NCBI GenBank assembly: GCA_002495625.1
Contig: DAGC01000002.1
Span: 244,212-308,211 of the forward strand
DNA length: 64,000 bases
Direction: 5' to 3'
From: Methanobacterium sp. UBA375
GTDB taxonomy: Archaea; Methanobacteriota; Methanobacteria; Methanobacteriales; Methanobacteriaceae
The notes under the pieces are model-generated. The model was not told the origin of the DNA. It saw nothing but the letters and a program-made list of their open reading frames with translations, and did not search any database. Both the position numbers and the translations under genes were made by a program. Shown piece after piece: positions 54,959 to 64,000 of this stretch. The stretch's first letter is position 1. The number at the start of each line of letters is the position of its first letter.

Positions 54959-56307
54959 TGAGCGTAGAAGTAATAGCCATAGGCGGATACGAAGAAGTGG
55001 GAAAGAACATGTCCGCCGTGAAGATAGGAGAAGACGTGGTAATATTCGATATGGGTATCCACCTCGACCGGGTGCATATACACGAAGATACAGACATGGC
55101 CCGGATGCACAGCCTGGACCTGATTGAAAGGGGAATTATACCCGACGACACCCTGATGAAGGAAGTAGATGGGAAGGTAAGGGCCATAGTATTCACCCAC
55201 GGCCACTTAGACCATATCGGGGCAGTTGGAAAACTAGCCCACCGCTACGAGGCACCATTAATTGGAACACCCTATACCATGGGACTCATAGAGAGAACCA
55301 TTAAACAGGAAAAGAAGTTCAACGTGAACAACCCCTTACAGGTCTTAAACCCAGGGGAGAAGATACAGTTATCCCCGGATATAACACTGGAATTCGTGCA
55401 CACCACCCACAGTTTACCCCAAACAGTAAACGCCGCACTGCACACATCTGAGGGGATAATCATGTATGCCAACGACTTTAAATTTGACAACCACCAGATG
55501 CTCTCTCCACCACCAGATTATAAGAGGTTGAGGGAGCTGGGACGACAGGGTGTGCTGGCTTTAATCGTGGAAACCACCCGTATGACCGAGAAACAGGAAG
55601 TAAAAACCCACTCAGAGAAGGTGGCCCGACTGAACCTCCAGGATATAATGGAACCCTTACTCGCCGAGAAGGATGGAATGTTAATCACCACATTTTCATC
55701 CCACATAGAACGTATCCAGGCCATCTGTAACATAGCAGACACAAGTGACAGGCAGATCCTGCTACTCGGTAGATCCATGGAGCGCTTCGGAAGCATAGCC
55801 GAGAATCTGGGAATCTTAGACCTGCCGGCCACAGCCAGTATCTACGGCAGCCCCAAGGCAGTTAACCGGGCTTTAGCCCATGCTGAAGAGAAGAGGGAGG
55901 ACTACCTCCTGGTGACCACCGGACACCAGGGAGAGGTGGATGCATTACTTCCCAGGATAGCCAACAACAAAACCAACTTCCAGGTGAGGAGGGGAGATAA
56001 CATTTTGATATCTGCACCAATCATACCCAGTCCCATGAACATCGCCAACAGGAATGTCATGGAGAAAAGGCTTAAATCCAGTGGAGCTAGAATATATCCT
56101 AACATACATGTATCTGGACATGCTGGAAGGGAAGATCACAGGGACTACATCCGGATGCTCAACCCAGAGCACATAATACCCTCCCATGGAGATCTGGAGA
56201 TGCTCGCAGCCTACACTGAACTCGCGGAGGAAGAAGGATACAAGATGGGAAATAACGTTCACTTACTGCGTAATGGACAGGCGCAGGTCTTTAATGGAGG
56301 ATTATAA
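54958..56307 (+). CDS. rnj: Ribonuclease J
   Basis: This 449-residue metallo-beta-lactamase/beta-CASP nuclease is expected to act as a 5'-3' exonuclease in RNA decay. The metal motif is FTHGHLDHIGAVGKLAHRYE (near 80), with the beta-CASP insert in the middle and VSGHAGREDHRDYIRMLNPE and IIPSHGD in the C-terminal part. It starts within the fni stop and is 17 bases before idsA, so it is co-transcribed with lipid genes. That link is positional only. Confidence 0.94.
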   Translation: MSVEVIAIGGYEEVGKNMSAVKIGEDVVIFDMGIHLDRVHIHEDTDMARMHSLDLIERGIIPDDTLMKEVDGKVRAIVFTHGHLDHIGAVGKLAHRYEAPLIGTPYTMGLIERTIKQEKKFNVNNPLQVLNPGEKIQLSPDITLEFVHTTHSLPQTVNAALHTSEGIIMYANDFKFDNHQMLSPPPDYKRLRELGRQGVLALIVETTRMTEKQEVKTHSEKVARLNLQDIMEPLLAEKDGMLITTFSSHIERIQAICNIADTSDRQILLLGRSMERFGSIAENLGILDLPATASIYGSPKAVNRALAHAEEKREDYLLVTTGHQGEVDALLPRIANNKTNFQVRRGDNILISAPIIPSPMNIANRNVMEKRLKSSGARIYPNIHVSGHAGREDHRDYIRMLNPEHIIPSHGDLEMLAAYTELAEEEGYKMGNNVHLLRNGQAQVFNGGL

Positions 56308-56324
56308 ACTCAGGAGGAGATGGC

Positions 56325-57311
56325 TTGGAAATATTAGACGTACTAAAAAAATATTCTACAGGAGTCGACCGGGAAATAGAGAATGCATTAGATACCGTTG
56401 ACCCTGAAAATCTTTATGATGCATCAAAACACCTGATAAAAGCGGGTGGTAAGAAGATAAGACCGGCACTGGTCCTTTTAACCGCTGAAGCAGTGGGTGG
56501 TAATATAGAAGGGGCATATAAAACAGCAGCGGCTGTGGAGCTGATCCATACTTTCAGCCTCATCCACGACGACATCATGGATGAAGATGAGATGAGGAGG
56601 GGAAAACCATCCGTACACACCCTGTGGGGTGAGCCCATGGCCATCCTCGCCGGTGATATACTATTTTCCCTGGCATTTGAACTGGTAGCCCAAACCCAAG
56701 TAGATGACGTACCCCCAAGCAGGGTGATAAAGGCTTTAAACACCGTGGTAGATGCCTGTATAAAGATATGTGAAGGACAGGCCTGTGACATGTCATTTGA
56801 GGAAAAATTCGATGTGGGTGAGTCAGAGTACCTGAACATGATCTACAAAAAAACAGCTGCCCTAATAGCTGCTGCCACTAAATCAGGCGCAATACTCGGG
56901 GGTGGCACTGCAGAACAGGTTGAGGCACTCTCCCAGTACGGTGAACTCATAGGTATGGCCTTCCAGATCCAGGACGACTACTTGGACGTGGTAAGCGAGG
57001 AAGAAGAGCTGGGCAAACCAGTGGGAAGCGACATAGTAGAGGGTAAGATGACCCTCATGGTAGTCCACACCCTATCTGCTGCATCCCCTGAAGACAAGGA
57101 AGAATTGATATCCATATTAAAAAGTGGAGATGAGTCTAATACCCAAAGAGCCATTGATATATTTAATAAATACGGCTCCATTGACTATACCCGGGACATA
57201 GCCTTAGATAATGTAAACAGGGCCAAGGATCTCCTGGATGTGCTGGATGACTCGCCGGCAAAAGAAGCACTCTACGATCTGGCAGATTTCATGCTGCAGA
57301 GGAAAAATTAG
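56325..57311 (+). CDS. idsA: Short-chain isoprenyl diphosphate synthase (FPP/GGPP)
   Basis: This 328-residue trans-prenyltransferase builds C15 and C20 chains for archaeal ether lipids. The first aspartate-rich motif is LIHDDIMDEDEMRRGKPSVH (about 83-102) and the second FQIQDDYLDVVSEEEELGKP. Start TTG 56325 after AGGAGGAGATGGC. It completes the isoprenoid block started by mvk. Confidence 0.95.
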   Translation: MEILDVLKKYSTGVDREIENALDTVDPENLYDASKHLIKAGGKKIRPALVLLTAEAVGGNIEGAYKTAAAVELIHTFSLIHDDIMDEDEMRRGKPSVHTLWGEPMAILAGDILFSLAFELVAQTQVDDVPPSRVIKALNTVVDACIKICEGQACDMSFEEKFDVGESEYLNMIYKKTAALIAAATKSGAILGGGTAEQVEALSQYGELIGMAFQIQDDYLDVVSEEEELGKPVGSDIVEGKMTLMVVHTLSAASPEDKEELISILKSGDESNTQRAIDIFNKYGSIDYTRDIALDNVNRAKDLLDVLDDSPAKEALYDLADFMLQRKN

Positions 57312-57385
57312 TGTTATTAATTGAAATTTAAAAATTATCCTCATTAATTAAAAATTTTTTTATCCCCCTTCATTAGTTGATTTTT

Positions 57386-59065
57386 ATGGATGATACAGAA
57401 AAACTCATTTACAAGTACGCCCTCCTGAATGCGGTTAAACATAAGGGCAGCGCCCAGAGTGGGGCTGTAGTCGGAGTAGTTATGGGATCCCACCCTGAAC
57501 TACGTAAGGACTCCAAGGAAATAGTGGAGTTAACAAGTAAGATAACCGAAGAGGTTAACTCCCTATCTCTGGATGAACAGAAACTGGAACTGGAAAAACT
57601 TGGTGTACAGGAAACACAGAAGAAAAAGAAACAGGAAAAGGGAGGACTGGCCGATCTACCTAATGTGGATGGTAAGGTGGTGTTAAGGTTCGCCCCCAAC
57701 CCCAGTGGACCCCTGCACATAGGACACGCCAGGGCAGCCATTTTAAACCAGGAATACATGAACCGCTACGGGGGGAAACTGATTTTAAGGGTGGAAGACA
57801 CCGACCCCCGTAGGGTGGACCCGGATGCCTACCAGATGATCCCGGAGGACCTGAAATGGCTGGGTGTCCAGTGGCAGGAAGAATACATCCAGAGCGACAG
57901 GATAGAGATCTACCATGAATATGCTCGTAAATTGATAGAGTTAGGCGAGGCTTACATGTGCACCTGTCCAGGGGAAGAGTTTAAGAAGTTAAAAGACGCC
58001 TCACAGGCCTGTTCCTGCCGGGATATGTCTGTAGAAGATAATCTGGAACGCTGGGAGGGGATGCCTGAGATGGCTGAGGGAACGGCCGTGTTAAGGGTGA
58101 AAACAGATCTAGAGCATAAAAATCCGGCCATAAGGGATTGGGTGGCCATGCGCATTGTGGATGCGGAGCACCCCCGTATAGGGACTAAGTTCCGGGTTTA
58201 TCCCATGATGAACTTCGCCGTGGCCGTGGATGATCACCTCCTGGGTGTAACTCATGTGCTCCGTGGTAAAGACCATCTGGCCAACAGTGAAAAACAGAAG
58301 TACCTCTACAACCACTTTGGATGGGATGTTCCTAAGTTCATACATTACGGCCGGCTTAAAATGGAGAATATAGCCCTGAGCACCTCCAAGGCCCGGGCAG
58401 GGATAGAGGACGGACTTTACACTGGCTGGGACGACCCTCGACTGGGCACCATCAGGGCCATCGCCCGCAGAGGGATTATGCAGGAAGCAATTCGTGAGTT
58501 GATGCTAGAAATTGGTGTGAAAATCGCTGATTCAACTGTAAGCTGGAAGAAGATCTACGGTTTGAACCGAAACTTACTGGAAGAATCCTCCAACCGTTAT
58601 TTTGCAGTTTTCAACCCGGAAAAAGTGGTAATTAAAGACTTACCCGACTCTCTGAAGGGAACAGTTAAGCGAGTTAAACACCCTGACTTCCCGGATCGAG
58701 GCTACAGGGAGATTCCATTTGATGGTGAGATTTATCTCGATAAAAAAGATATTGAAGACAACCAGAATAAAGTTTTAAGACTGATGGATGCTGTAAACAT
58801 CTTTATGGGTGAAGAGATCACTTATCACAGCTCTTCATTGGAGGAAGCCCGGAAAGAAGGTGCAAGAATTGTTCATTGGGTTCCGTCAGAATCCAATAAC
58901 CGGGTGGGTCTGGTTATGCCCGACGCTGAGACTTTGTATGGTTATATAGAACCTTCTTCAGATGTTCTTAGTGTCGATGACATAGTCCAGCTCGAACGGG
59001 TGGGATTCGCCCGGTTAGATAGTATTCAGGATGGGAAGTTGACCTTTTATTTTGCCCATAAATGA
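57386..59065 (+). CDS. gltX: Glutamyl-tRNA synthetase, archaeal type
   Basis: This 559-residue class I synthetase charges tRNA-Glu and, in archaea, also tRNA-Gln for later amidation by GatDE. The HIGH motif is FAPNPSGPLHIGHARAAILN (near 110); the KMSKS-like motif is MENIALSTSKARAGIEDG (near 325). A cysteine set (CTCPGEEF, ACSCRD) inserts near 190-212. The C-terminal beta-barrel anticodon domain is of the GlnRS-like archaeal type. ATG at 57386 is preferred to an in-frame TTG three codons upstream. Confidence 0.95.
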   Translation: MDDTEKLIYKYALLNAVKHKGSAQSGAVVGVVMGSHPELRKDSKEIVELTSKITEEVNSLSLDEQKLELEKLGVQETQKKKKQEKGGLADLPNVDGKVVLRFAPNPSGPLHIGHARAAILNQEYMNRYGGKLILRVEDTDPRRVDPDAYQMIPEDLKWLGVQWQEEYIQSDRIEIYHEYARKLIELGEAYMCTCPGEEFKKLKDASQACSCRDMSVEDNLERWEGMPEMAEGTAVLRVKTDLEHKNPAIRDWVAMRIVDAEHPRIGTKFRVYPMMNFAVAVDDHLLGVTHVLRGKDHLANSEKQKYLYNHFGWDVPKFIHYGRLKMENIALSTSKARAGIEDGLYTGWDDPRLGTIRAIARRGIMQEAIRELMLEIGVKIADSTVSWKKIYGLNRNLLEESSNRYFAVFNPEKVVIKDLPDSLKGTVKRVKHPDFPDRGYREIPFDGEIYLDKKDIEDNQNKVLRLMDAVNIFMGEEITYHSSSLEEARKEGARIVHWVPSESNNRVGLVMPDAETLYGYIEPSSDVLSVDDIVQLERVGFARLDSIQDGKLTFYFAHK

Positions 59066-59265
59066 AATTTGGGTTGTTTATCCAAATTTGATCACTCCCT
59101 TTTTTAGTAGAAAAATATTTTAATATTTTTTTACATATTTTTATTACTAAATAATCAGGGAAAAATTAGGCTTTAATTTCACCCGATGGTTTAATCGATT
59201 GTTCAAATTTCCATTTTTAGAAATTTTGATATTATTAATTTTTTAATAATTTTTAATACTAAAAT

Positions 59266-59299
<34 letters not shown>

Positions 59300-59306
59300 A
59301 TGGTAC

Positions 59307-59690
59307 ATGTTGAGGATCAACTCCAGCAAATGCACAGACCTATCATGTGAACTAGAAGAACTATTTAAAGCGCTGGGAAACGTAAACCGACTACTTATAG
59401 TATACAGATTAGCATCAGGCGAAGTTGAACAAATCAGTGTAACAGAAATGGCAAGGATGATGGGTTTAACCCAACCAGCTGCTTCACAACATCTCAAAAT
59501 ATTAAAAACTGCCAGGATCCTCGACTCTACCAAACATGGAAATCATATTTACTACACATTCAATGAAGACGCTTTAATACATCATAAAGAAAAAATCGAC
59601 TTTTTATTTGGCTGCCTTTTTATTAAATGCCATAAAATTGATGAAAAACCAAAAGGGAATAATCGATTAATAATTCAATCAAAGAAATAA
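59307..59690 (+). CDS. ArsR-family transcriptional regulator
   Basis: This 127-residue winged-helix repressor has LFKALGNVNRLLIVYRLASG (about 20-39), the recognition helix in GLTQPAASQHLKILKTARIL and the wing KHGNHIYYTFNEDA. Cysteines 9 and 14 (KCTDLSC) and two near the C-terminus (FGCLFIKC) could form a metal or thiol sensor. It sits over a perfect palindrome and 50 bases before lon, so it probably controls itself and the protease. Confidence 0.88.
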   Translation: MLRINSSKCTDLSCELEELFKALGNVNRLLIVYRLASGEVEQISVTEMARMMGLTQPAASQHLKILKTARILDSTKHGNHIYYTFNEDALIHHKEKIDFLFGCLFIKCHKIDEKPKGNNRLIIQSKK

Positions 59691-59739
59691 AAAAAATTAA
59701 ATTCAATGGCCCAGGCCAAGAATATAACCAAACGGCCCA

Positions 59740-62142
59740 ATGAGCCTGAACCGTGATATTATGAACGAGAGAGAACTTAATCAAGAATTATCAGTGGTAA
59801 TAATACCCAACACGGTGTATATACATGAAACTGATATGAACCTAAAGATCAACAAAAAAATCGGCCGGGAAATCTACAACCGGGTTTCACGCGACGATTT
59901 TTACGGAATAGCCCTGGGGGTTAAAGAAGATAATCTCAGGGGACTGTACGTAGATTCCGACCTTTATAAAGTAGGGGCCCTGATAAAAGTTGAAGATGCC
60001 CGGGAAATGAAGGACTTCTTCCAGCTGAAACTTAAGATAATAGAAAGAGCAGCGATAAAGGAATTCATACCTGAAGAAGGTGATTACCGGGCCACTTACG
60101 AGTTACAACCAGATATAGACGACCTCAAGGAAGAAGAGAAGGAAGAAATACGGGGACATATCCGCTATCTGGTAAAGGAGATAAGTGAAAACTTCAAAGG
60201 CTCCAAAGCCTACGTGGATAACGTGAACCAGTTAGAAGACATCACCCAGATCACCGGCTACATCTTCCCCTATATGAGACTCACCACCCCAGAGAAACAG
60301 GAATTCCTGGAGATACGCTCCCTAAAGGTAAAGAGCATGAAGTTTCTGGATATGCTCATCGACCAGAAGGAGAACATCCAGTTCCAGATGGAACTGGCCG
60401 CCAAGTTCAACGATGAAATGAACAAAAAACACAGGGAAGCCATGCTCAAGGAACAGCTCAAGGCCATACAGGAAGAACTGGACGATACAGAAGGAAGACC
60501 CGGGGGCAGAAAGGATTACCGGGAATTAATCGAAGAAGCCGGCATGCCCGACGATGTAGAGCAGGTGGCCCTGGACGAAGTGAGCAAACTCGACAGGCAG
60601 GGAGCCCACAGCTCAGAGGAAAACATCATCAGAAATTACCTGGACCTCCTGGTCGATTTACCATGGGGTAAATCTGAGATCAAAGACATAGACATAGAGG
60701 CCGCCCGGAAGGTCTTGGAGGAACAGCACTACGGCCTGGACAAAGTAAAAGACAGGATAATCCAGCACCTCACCGTGATGAAACTCAAACAGAACAAACA
60801 GGGATCCATACTGCTCTTAGCCGGACCCCCAGGAACGGGTAAGACCAGCCTGGGAAAAAGCATAGCCGAAGCATTAGGCAGAGAATACGTTAGGATCAGC
60901 CTGGGTGGTGTTAAAGACGAGGCAGAGATCAGGGGACACAGGAGAACCTATGTAGGGGCCCTACCTGGTAGGATCATACAGGGTATGAGACGGGCCGGTA
61001 CCAGAAACCCGGTATTTATCCTGGATGAGGTGGATAAACTCATGGCTTCCTACAGCGGCGACCCGGCCAGCGCCCTCCTGGAAGTACTGGACCCGGAACA
61101 GAACCATACCTTCAGCGACCACTACTTAGAAGTACCCTACGACTTATCTGATGTGTTCTTCATAGCTACTGCCAACTCATTACGGACCATTCCCGGACCA
61201 CTAAGGGACCGTATGGAAACCATTGAGATAGGTAGTTACACCAGCCACGAGAAGTTCATAATCGCCAAGAGACACCTCATGGGAGAAGTCCTGGAAGACC
61301 ATGGACTCACCGAGGAACAGTTACAGATCGATGATCAGGCCATCCAAACTATCATCGAAAAGTACACACGGGAAGCAGGTGTCCGAGGACTTAAAAGACA
61401 GTTATCCGCCGTCGCCAGGGTGGCCTCAGAGAAGATCGTTCTAGGTAAGGTGGAATTACCCTACACAGTCCATGAGGACATGCTCTATGATTTACTGGGC
61501 CATGAACTCACCCAGCTAAGCCAGGCAGGTAAAGAGAACCCACCAGGAGTAGTCACTGGCCTGGCCTGGACACCGGTAGGTGGAGATATACTCTTCATCG
61601 AAGGCGCCTTCATGCCCGGGACAGGTAAGTTAACCCTCACCGGACAGTTAGGTGAGGTGATGAAGGAATCAGCCAAGATCTCAGAGAGCTTAATCAGATC
61701 CAGACTGGCGCTCAGCCTCAAACGGGTGGAGTTCGATAAAAAAGACTTACACATACACGTCCCCTCCGGGGCCATACCCAAGGACGGACCATCTGCCGGG
61801 GTAGCTCTTTTAACCACCATAGCTTCACTGGTGACCAACAGGGAAGTGGACCCCAAACTGGCCATGACCGGGGAAATATCCCTCAGGGGAGCAGTCTTAC
61901 CAGTGGGAGGAATAAAAGAAAAGGTCATCGCCGCACACCGCGCCGGGATAAAACGAGTTATCCTACCCAAGGACAATGAAAAAGATTTAGATGACATCCC
62001 AGAGGATGTGACCAGTGAATTAGAGTTCATACTGGTTGAAACCGTGGAAGATGTTATCAAGGAAACCATTGGATTAGAACTGCCTAAACCGATGATGCTC
62101 GATATGGACGCCAGTTCCCTTACTGGTGGGGCTGGGGTTTAA
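59740..62142 (+). CDS. lon: Bacterial-type (LonA) ATP-dependent protease
   Basis: This 800-residue soluble Lon protease has an N-terminal substrate domain (about 10-210), a coiled coil, an AAA+ module with Walker A LLLAGPPGTGKTSLGKSIAE (near 363) and Walker B FILDEVDKL. In the protease domain, the catalytic serine is in PKDGPSAGVALL (near 684) and the lysine in GGIKEKVIAAHRAG (near 727). Archaeal Lon is normally the membrane-bound LonB type; this one has no membrane helix, so it looks acquired from bacteria. An ATG at 59761 (MNERELN) with GTGAT in front may be the true start. Confidence 0.93.
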   Translation: MSLNRDIMNERELNQELSVVIIPNTVYIHETDMNLKINKKIGREIYNRVSRDDFYGIALGVKEDNLRGLYVDSDLYKVGALIKVEDAREMKDFFQLKLKIIERAAIKEFIPEEGDYRATYELQPDIDDLKEEEKEEIRGHIRYLVKEISENFKGSKAYVDNVNQLEDITQITGYIFPYMRLTTPEKQEFLEIRSLKVKSMKFLDMLIDQKENIQFQMELAAKFNDEMNKKHREAMLKEQLKAIQEELDDTEGRPGGRKDYRELIEEAGMPDDVEQVALDEVSKLDRQGAHSSEENIIRNYLDLLVDLPWGKSEIKDIDIEAARKVLEEQHYGLDKVKDRIIQHLTVMKLKQNKQGSILLLAGPPGTGKTSLGKSIAEALGREYVRISLGGVKDEAEIRGHRRTYVGALPGRIIQGMRRAGTRNPVFILDEVDKLMASYSGDPASALLEVLDPEQNHTFSDHYLEVPYDLSDVFFIATANSLRTIPGPLRDRMETIEIGSYTSHEKFIIAKRHLMGEVLEDHGLTEEQLQIDDQAIQTIIEKYTREAGVRGLKRQLSAVARVASEKIVLGKVELPYTVHEDMLYDLLGHELTQLSQAGKENPPGVVTGLAWTPVGGDILFIEGAFMPGTGKLTLTGQLGEVMKESAKISESLIRSRLALSLKRVEFDKKDLHIHVPSGAIPKDGPSAGVALLTTIASLVTNREVDPKLAMTGEISLRGAVLPVGGIKEKVIAAHRAGIKRVILPKDNEKDLDDIPEDVTSELEFILVETVEDVIKETIGLELPKPMMLDMDASSLTGGAGV

Positions 62143-62172
62143 TACCCTAGCCTACTATCTATTTTTTTAGTT

Positions 62173-63624
62173 TTAGAGAAAAGAAAAAGTGGTTACAGGG
62201 ATGTAGATCACGGATTCTTCTTTGGTTATTCTCCTTTTTGTATTTGATATCACTATACCATATTTCGAACCATATTTTTTCATTGCCCTTTTTATCTGTT
62301 TTGTATCCTTTTTTCCTATTCCCACTTCAATGGGAATTACTTCTCCTTCAATACCACTTAGTAGAAAATCAACACCTCCACTATCAGGAGAAAAAAATAT
62401 TCCATAGGGCATGTGCATTGTTTTTTGACTCCTGAAAAGGTAGGAAGCAACCATATTTTCTGCAAGAACCCCTAGATATTCCCGACTTTTCGGATTATAT
62501 TTACCTAATTCGTGGAGTATGCTCACTTTTATTGATGGAGATAAAAAATAATACTTCCAGGCTTTCCTTATTGACTTACCTGCGCTTTTTGAGTATGGCT
62601 CTACATGGAATATGAGGTGGGTCTTTTCGAGGATATATAGTATGTCGTTTACAGTGGAGGAGGAGATTTCAAGATTTTTTGCTAATTTACTTTCTGATAA
62701 TTCTCCTGGTTTTTGTAGTGCTAGAAACTTTAAAATTTTAAGGATAGAGCTTCTTGTGCCGGATCTAAAAGACCTAAAATGAGATACATCTTTTTCAATT
62801 ACCCGATCTAACATTTGGGCTGTCTGTTTACAAGTCTCTTTATTTTCTAGGTTTATTCCATAAGGAAATCCGCCACAACACAGATAATTTTTCCATTCCT
62901 TTTCAATTGGTTTTTCAATTTTTAACAATTTTCTTGTAAGATCGACTTCTTTTCTGTAAGCTACATCTACTTCACCATTGAAGATGAGTTCCCTAATGCT
63001 TGTGGACATACCTTTGGGTGGATATATTCCGTATTTTAAAATTAAATATTCACTGAAGCTCAGTGGAAAAATAGGTTCCTTTTTTGTTCTACGTACAGCA
63101 TCAACATTTATTTCAAAATCTAACGCTGATGAACCTGTAAATATCATGAAAATTTTATAACTTTGGTCATAAAATATTTTACCTGAAAGTGACCAGTTTT
63201 TATCATATTGGGCCTCATCTATTAAGATAAACAGATTTTTATCCAGAGTAACAGGTGTTTTATCATGAATTTCACTGATAAAAGAGTCTATAACCTCGCT
63301 AATCCTACCATCTAAATAATCTTTTAGATGATCTGTAGTAAAATAGAGAATGTCATCGCTTTTAATTTCTTTTTCATGGTTTAAATAATCATACAACTGA
63401 AAAAGAAGGGTTGTTTTTCCAACCCCCCGTAGCCCAGGCATTATAATAAATCGTTCTTCGCTAGTGCCATCTAAAAATTTATCAATATATTTTTTAAGCT
63501 TAAAAAATGCACTTCTACGTTTAAGCTTGGTTTCTCTTTTGTAAATTTTATTTTTGGCGGATATTGGGCCTTCGTCTAGCCTTACCTGTATGTAATCTAA
63601 AAGATCTTCTTTACTGGGACTCAT
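62173..63624 (-). CDS. AAA_14/DUF4143-type ATPase
   Basis: This 483-residue protein belongs to the archaeal/bacterial ATPase group with an AAA domain, a winged helix and a C-terminal DUF4143 nuclease-like domain. Walker A is PGLRGVGKTTLLFQLYDYLN (about 63-82) and Walker B LFILIDEAQYD (about 131-141). A winged helix follows (KLAKNLEISSSTVNDILYIL, about 310-330). The end has GGVDFLLSG and PIEVGIGKKD, like a PD-(D/E)xK core. Members are widespread, variable and of unknown role, often mobile. Phased repeats precede its start. Confidence 0.85.
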   Translation of the reverse strand: MSPSKEDLLDYIQVRLDEGPISAKNKIYKRETKLKRRSAFFKLKKYIDKFLDGTSEERFIIMPGLRGVGKTTLLFQLYDYLNHEKEIKSDDILYFTTDHLKDYLDGRISEVIDSFISEIHDKTPVTLDKNLFILIDEAQYDKNWSLSGKIFYDQSYKIFMIFTGSSALDFEINVDAVRRTKKEPIFPLSFSEYLILKYGIYPPKGMSTSIRELIFNGEVDVAYRKEVDLTRKLLKIEKPIEKEWKNYLCCGGFPYGINLENKETCKQTAQMLDRVIEKDVSHFRSFRSGTRSSILKILKFLALQKPGELSESKLAKNLEISSSTVNDILYILEKTHLIFHVEPYSKSAGKSIRKAWKYYFLSPSIKVSILHELGKYNPKSREYLGVLAENMVASYLFRSQKTMHMPYGIFFSPDSGGVDFLLSGIEGEVIPIEVGIGKKDTKQIKRAMKKYGSKYGIVISNTKRRITKEESVIYIPVTTFSFL

Positions 63625-63637
63625 GATTTTACTTTCA

Positions 63638-63722
63638 CTCTAATTTATGAGTAACCTTATATAAGTACTTGCTCGATTTTTCGAGTAATAGTTTATAAGT
63701 ACTTGCTCGATTTTTCGAGTAA
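63638..63722 (-). repeat. Three 34-bp-phased repeats in promoter of ATPase gene
   Basis: TATAAGTACTTGCTCGATTT with TTCGAGTAA after it is found exactly twice (63660-63688 and 63694-63722; 34-bp period). A weaker third copy (CTCTAATTTATGAGTAA from 63638) is in the same phase. Each has the inverted repeat CTCGA-TTTT-TCGAG and the palindrome AAGTACTT. It lies 14-98 bases upstream of the ATPase ATG (minus strand), so it is a likely operator array. Confidence 0.65.
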
Positions 63723-63964
63723 AAATGGTACAAAATTTTTATTCTTCGTTATAGTACAGTTTAGCGAAGTAAAATAATTTTAATTACCCCAATGAAAATT
63801 ACGATTTCAAAAAAAATGGTAATATTCTACAGTTACCAGTCCATAAATTGATATAATAAAATTGACAGATATATTAATAGTTACTTTTAGGCATTCGGAT
63901 TATTCGGCTTTTGTAACTTATTTGATGTTAAAAAGATGGATAATAGTTAAATAGGGGGTATTTT
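63723..63964. other. AT-rich spacer without recognisable gene
   Basis: This stretch between the ATPase promoter and the window-edge reading frame is AT-rich. I see no gene, RNA fold or repeat array in it beyond TATA-like runs around 63850-63880. Confidence 0.4.
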
Positions 63965-64000
63965 TTGTCTTCGATTAAAATTCTTTCTGCTACACTTTTA
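63965..64000 (+). CDS. Possible gene start cut by window edge
   Basis: TTG at 63965 follows TAGGGGGTA and opens MSSIKILSATLL, which runs off the window. Twelve codons are too few to identify it. The evidence is only the ribosome-site-like sequence and the open frame. Confidence 0.3.
   Translation, partial: MSSIKILSATLL

Noticed and set aside
63638..63722. CRISPR array
   Set aside because: Only three copies, with 5-bp gaps instead of unique spacers, and no cas genes nearby. It fits a promoter operator array better.

Overview
The window comes from a methanogenic archaeon of the order Methanobacteriales, most like a mesophilic Methanobacterium. The evidence is archaeal ribosomal proteins (S4e, L14e, L18e, L19e, L32e, L34e), RNA polymerase subunits D, K and N, aIF1 and the RNase P protein Rnp1 in the classic euryarchaeal order; GGTGAT-type ribosome sites with frequent TTG and GTG starts; and biotin carboxylase subunit PycA with its own biotin ligase. 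From memory, the order around 13-59 kb follows Methanothermobacter thermautotrophicus across the numbering origin of that genome (pycA at the end; MTH1, L3, L4 and so on at the start). No species name can be given from sequence alone.

Layout. 0-2.3 kb: a cut-off acyl-CoA synthetase behind an HTH-cupin regulator. 2.6-3.35 kb: an AbrB/PIN toxin-antitoxin pair. 3.4-16.3 kb: mostly single housekeeping genes (RqcH/NFACT, an EMC6-like membrane protein, a DUF2070 protein, fumarase beta subunit, a metal-dependent hydrolase, a NYN-domain protein, a SelA-like PLP enzyme, RtcA, BirA, PycA and a METTL5-like methyltransferase). 16.5-25.3 kb: an AT-rich accessory island unlike its surroundings. It holds a large split cell-surface protein with C39-like and transglutaminase-like domains, four related unknown membrane proteins with a shared C-terminal motif, small membrane partner proteins, and several frameshifted relics. 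25.4-50.8 kb: a very long translation/transcription/secretion cluster (SPOUT methyltransferase, r-proteins L3 to L15, secY, adkA, EMC3-like, L34e, cmk, L14e, cbf5, tRNA-Ser, S13-S4-S11-rpoD-L18e-L13-S9-rpoN, an intron-containing tRNA, rpoK, eno, ferredoxin, S2). 50.9-59.1 kb: a MEMO-like protein and the archaeal isoprenoid-lipid block (mevalonate kinase, isopentenyl phosphate kinase, type 2 IPP isomerase, RNase J, IdsA), then GluRS. 59.2-64 kb: an ArsR-type regulator over a perfect palindrome, a bacterial-type soluble Lon protease, and a DUF4143-type ATPase preceded by three phased repeats.

The conserved parts fit together as a growth cluster. Ribosome assembly, RNA polymerase and membrane protein insertion (SecY, EMC3-like) are followed by the precursors for archaeal ether lipids. 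The best candidate for something undescribed is the 16.5-25.3 kb island. Its four-member membrane family (two members followed by an overlapping small membrane protein) and the surface protein with a probably inactive transglutaminase centre match no family I can name. A second, unexpected pattern is that several genes are followed by an imperfect tandem copy of their own last codons and stop.
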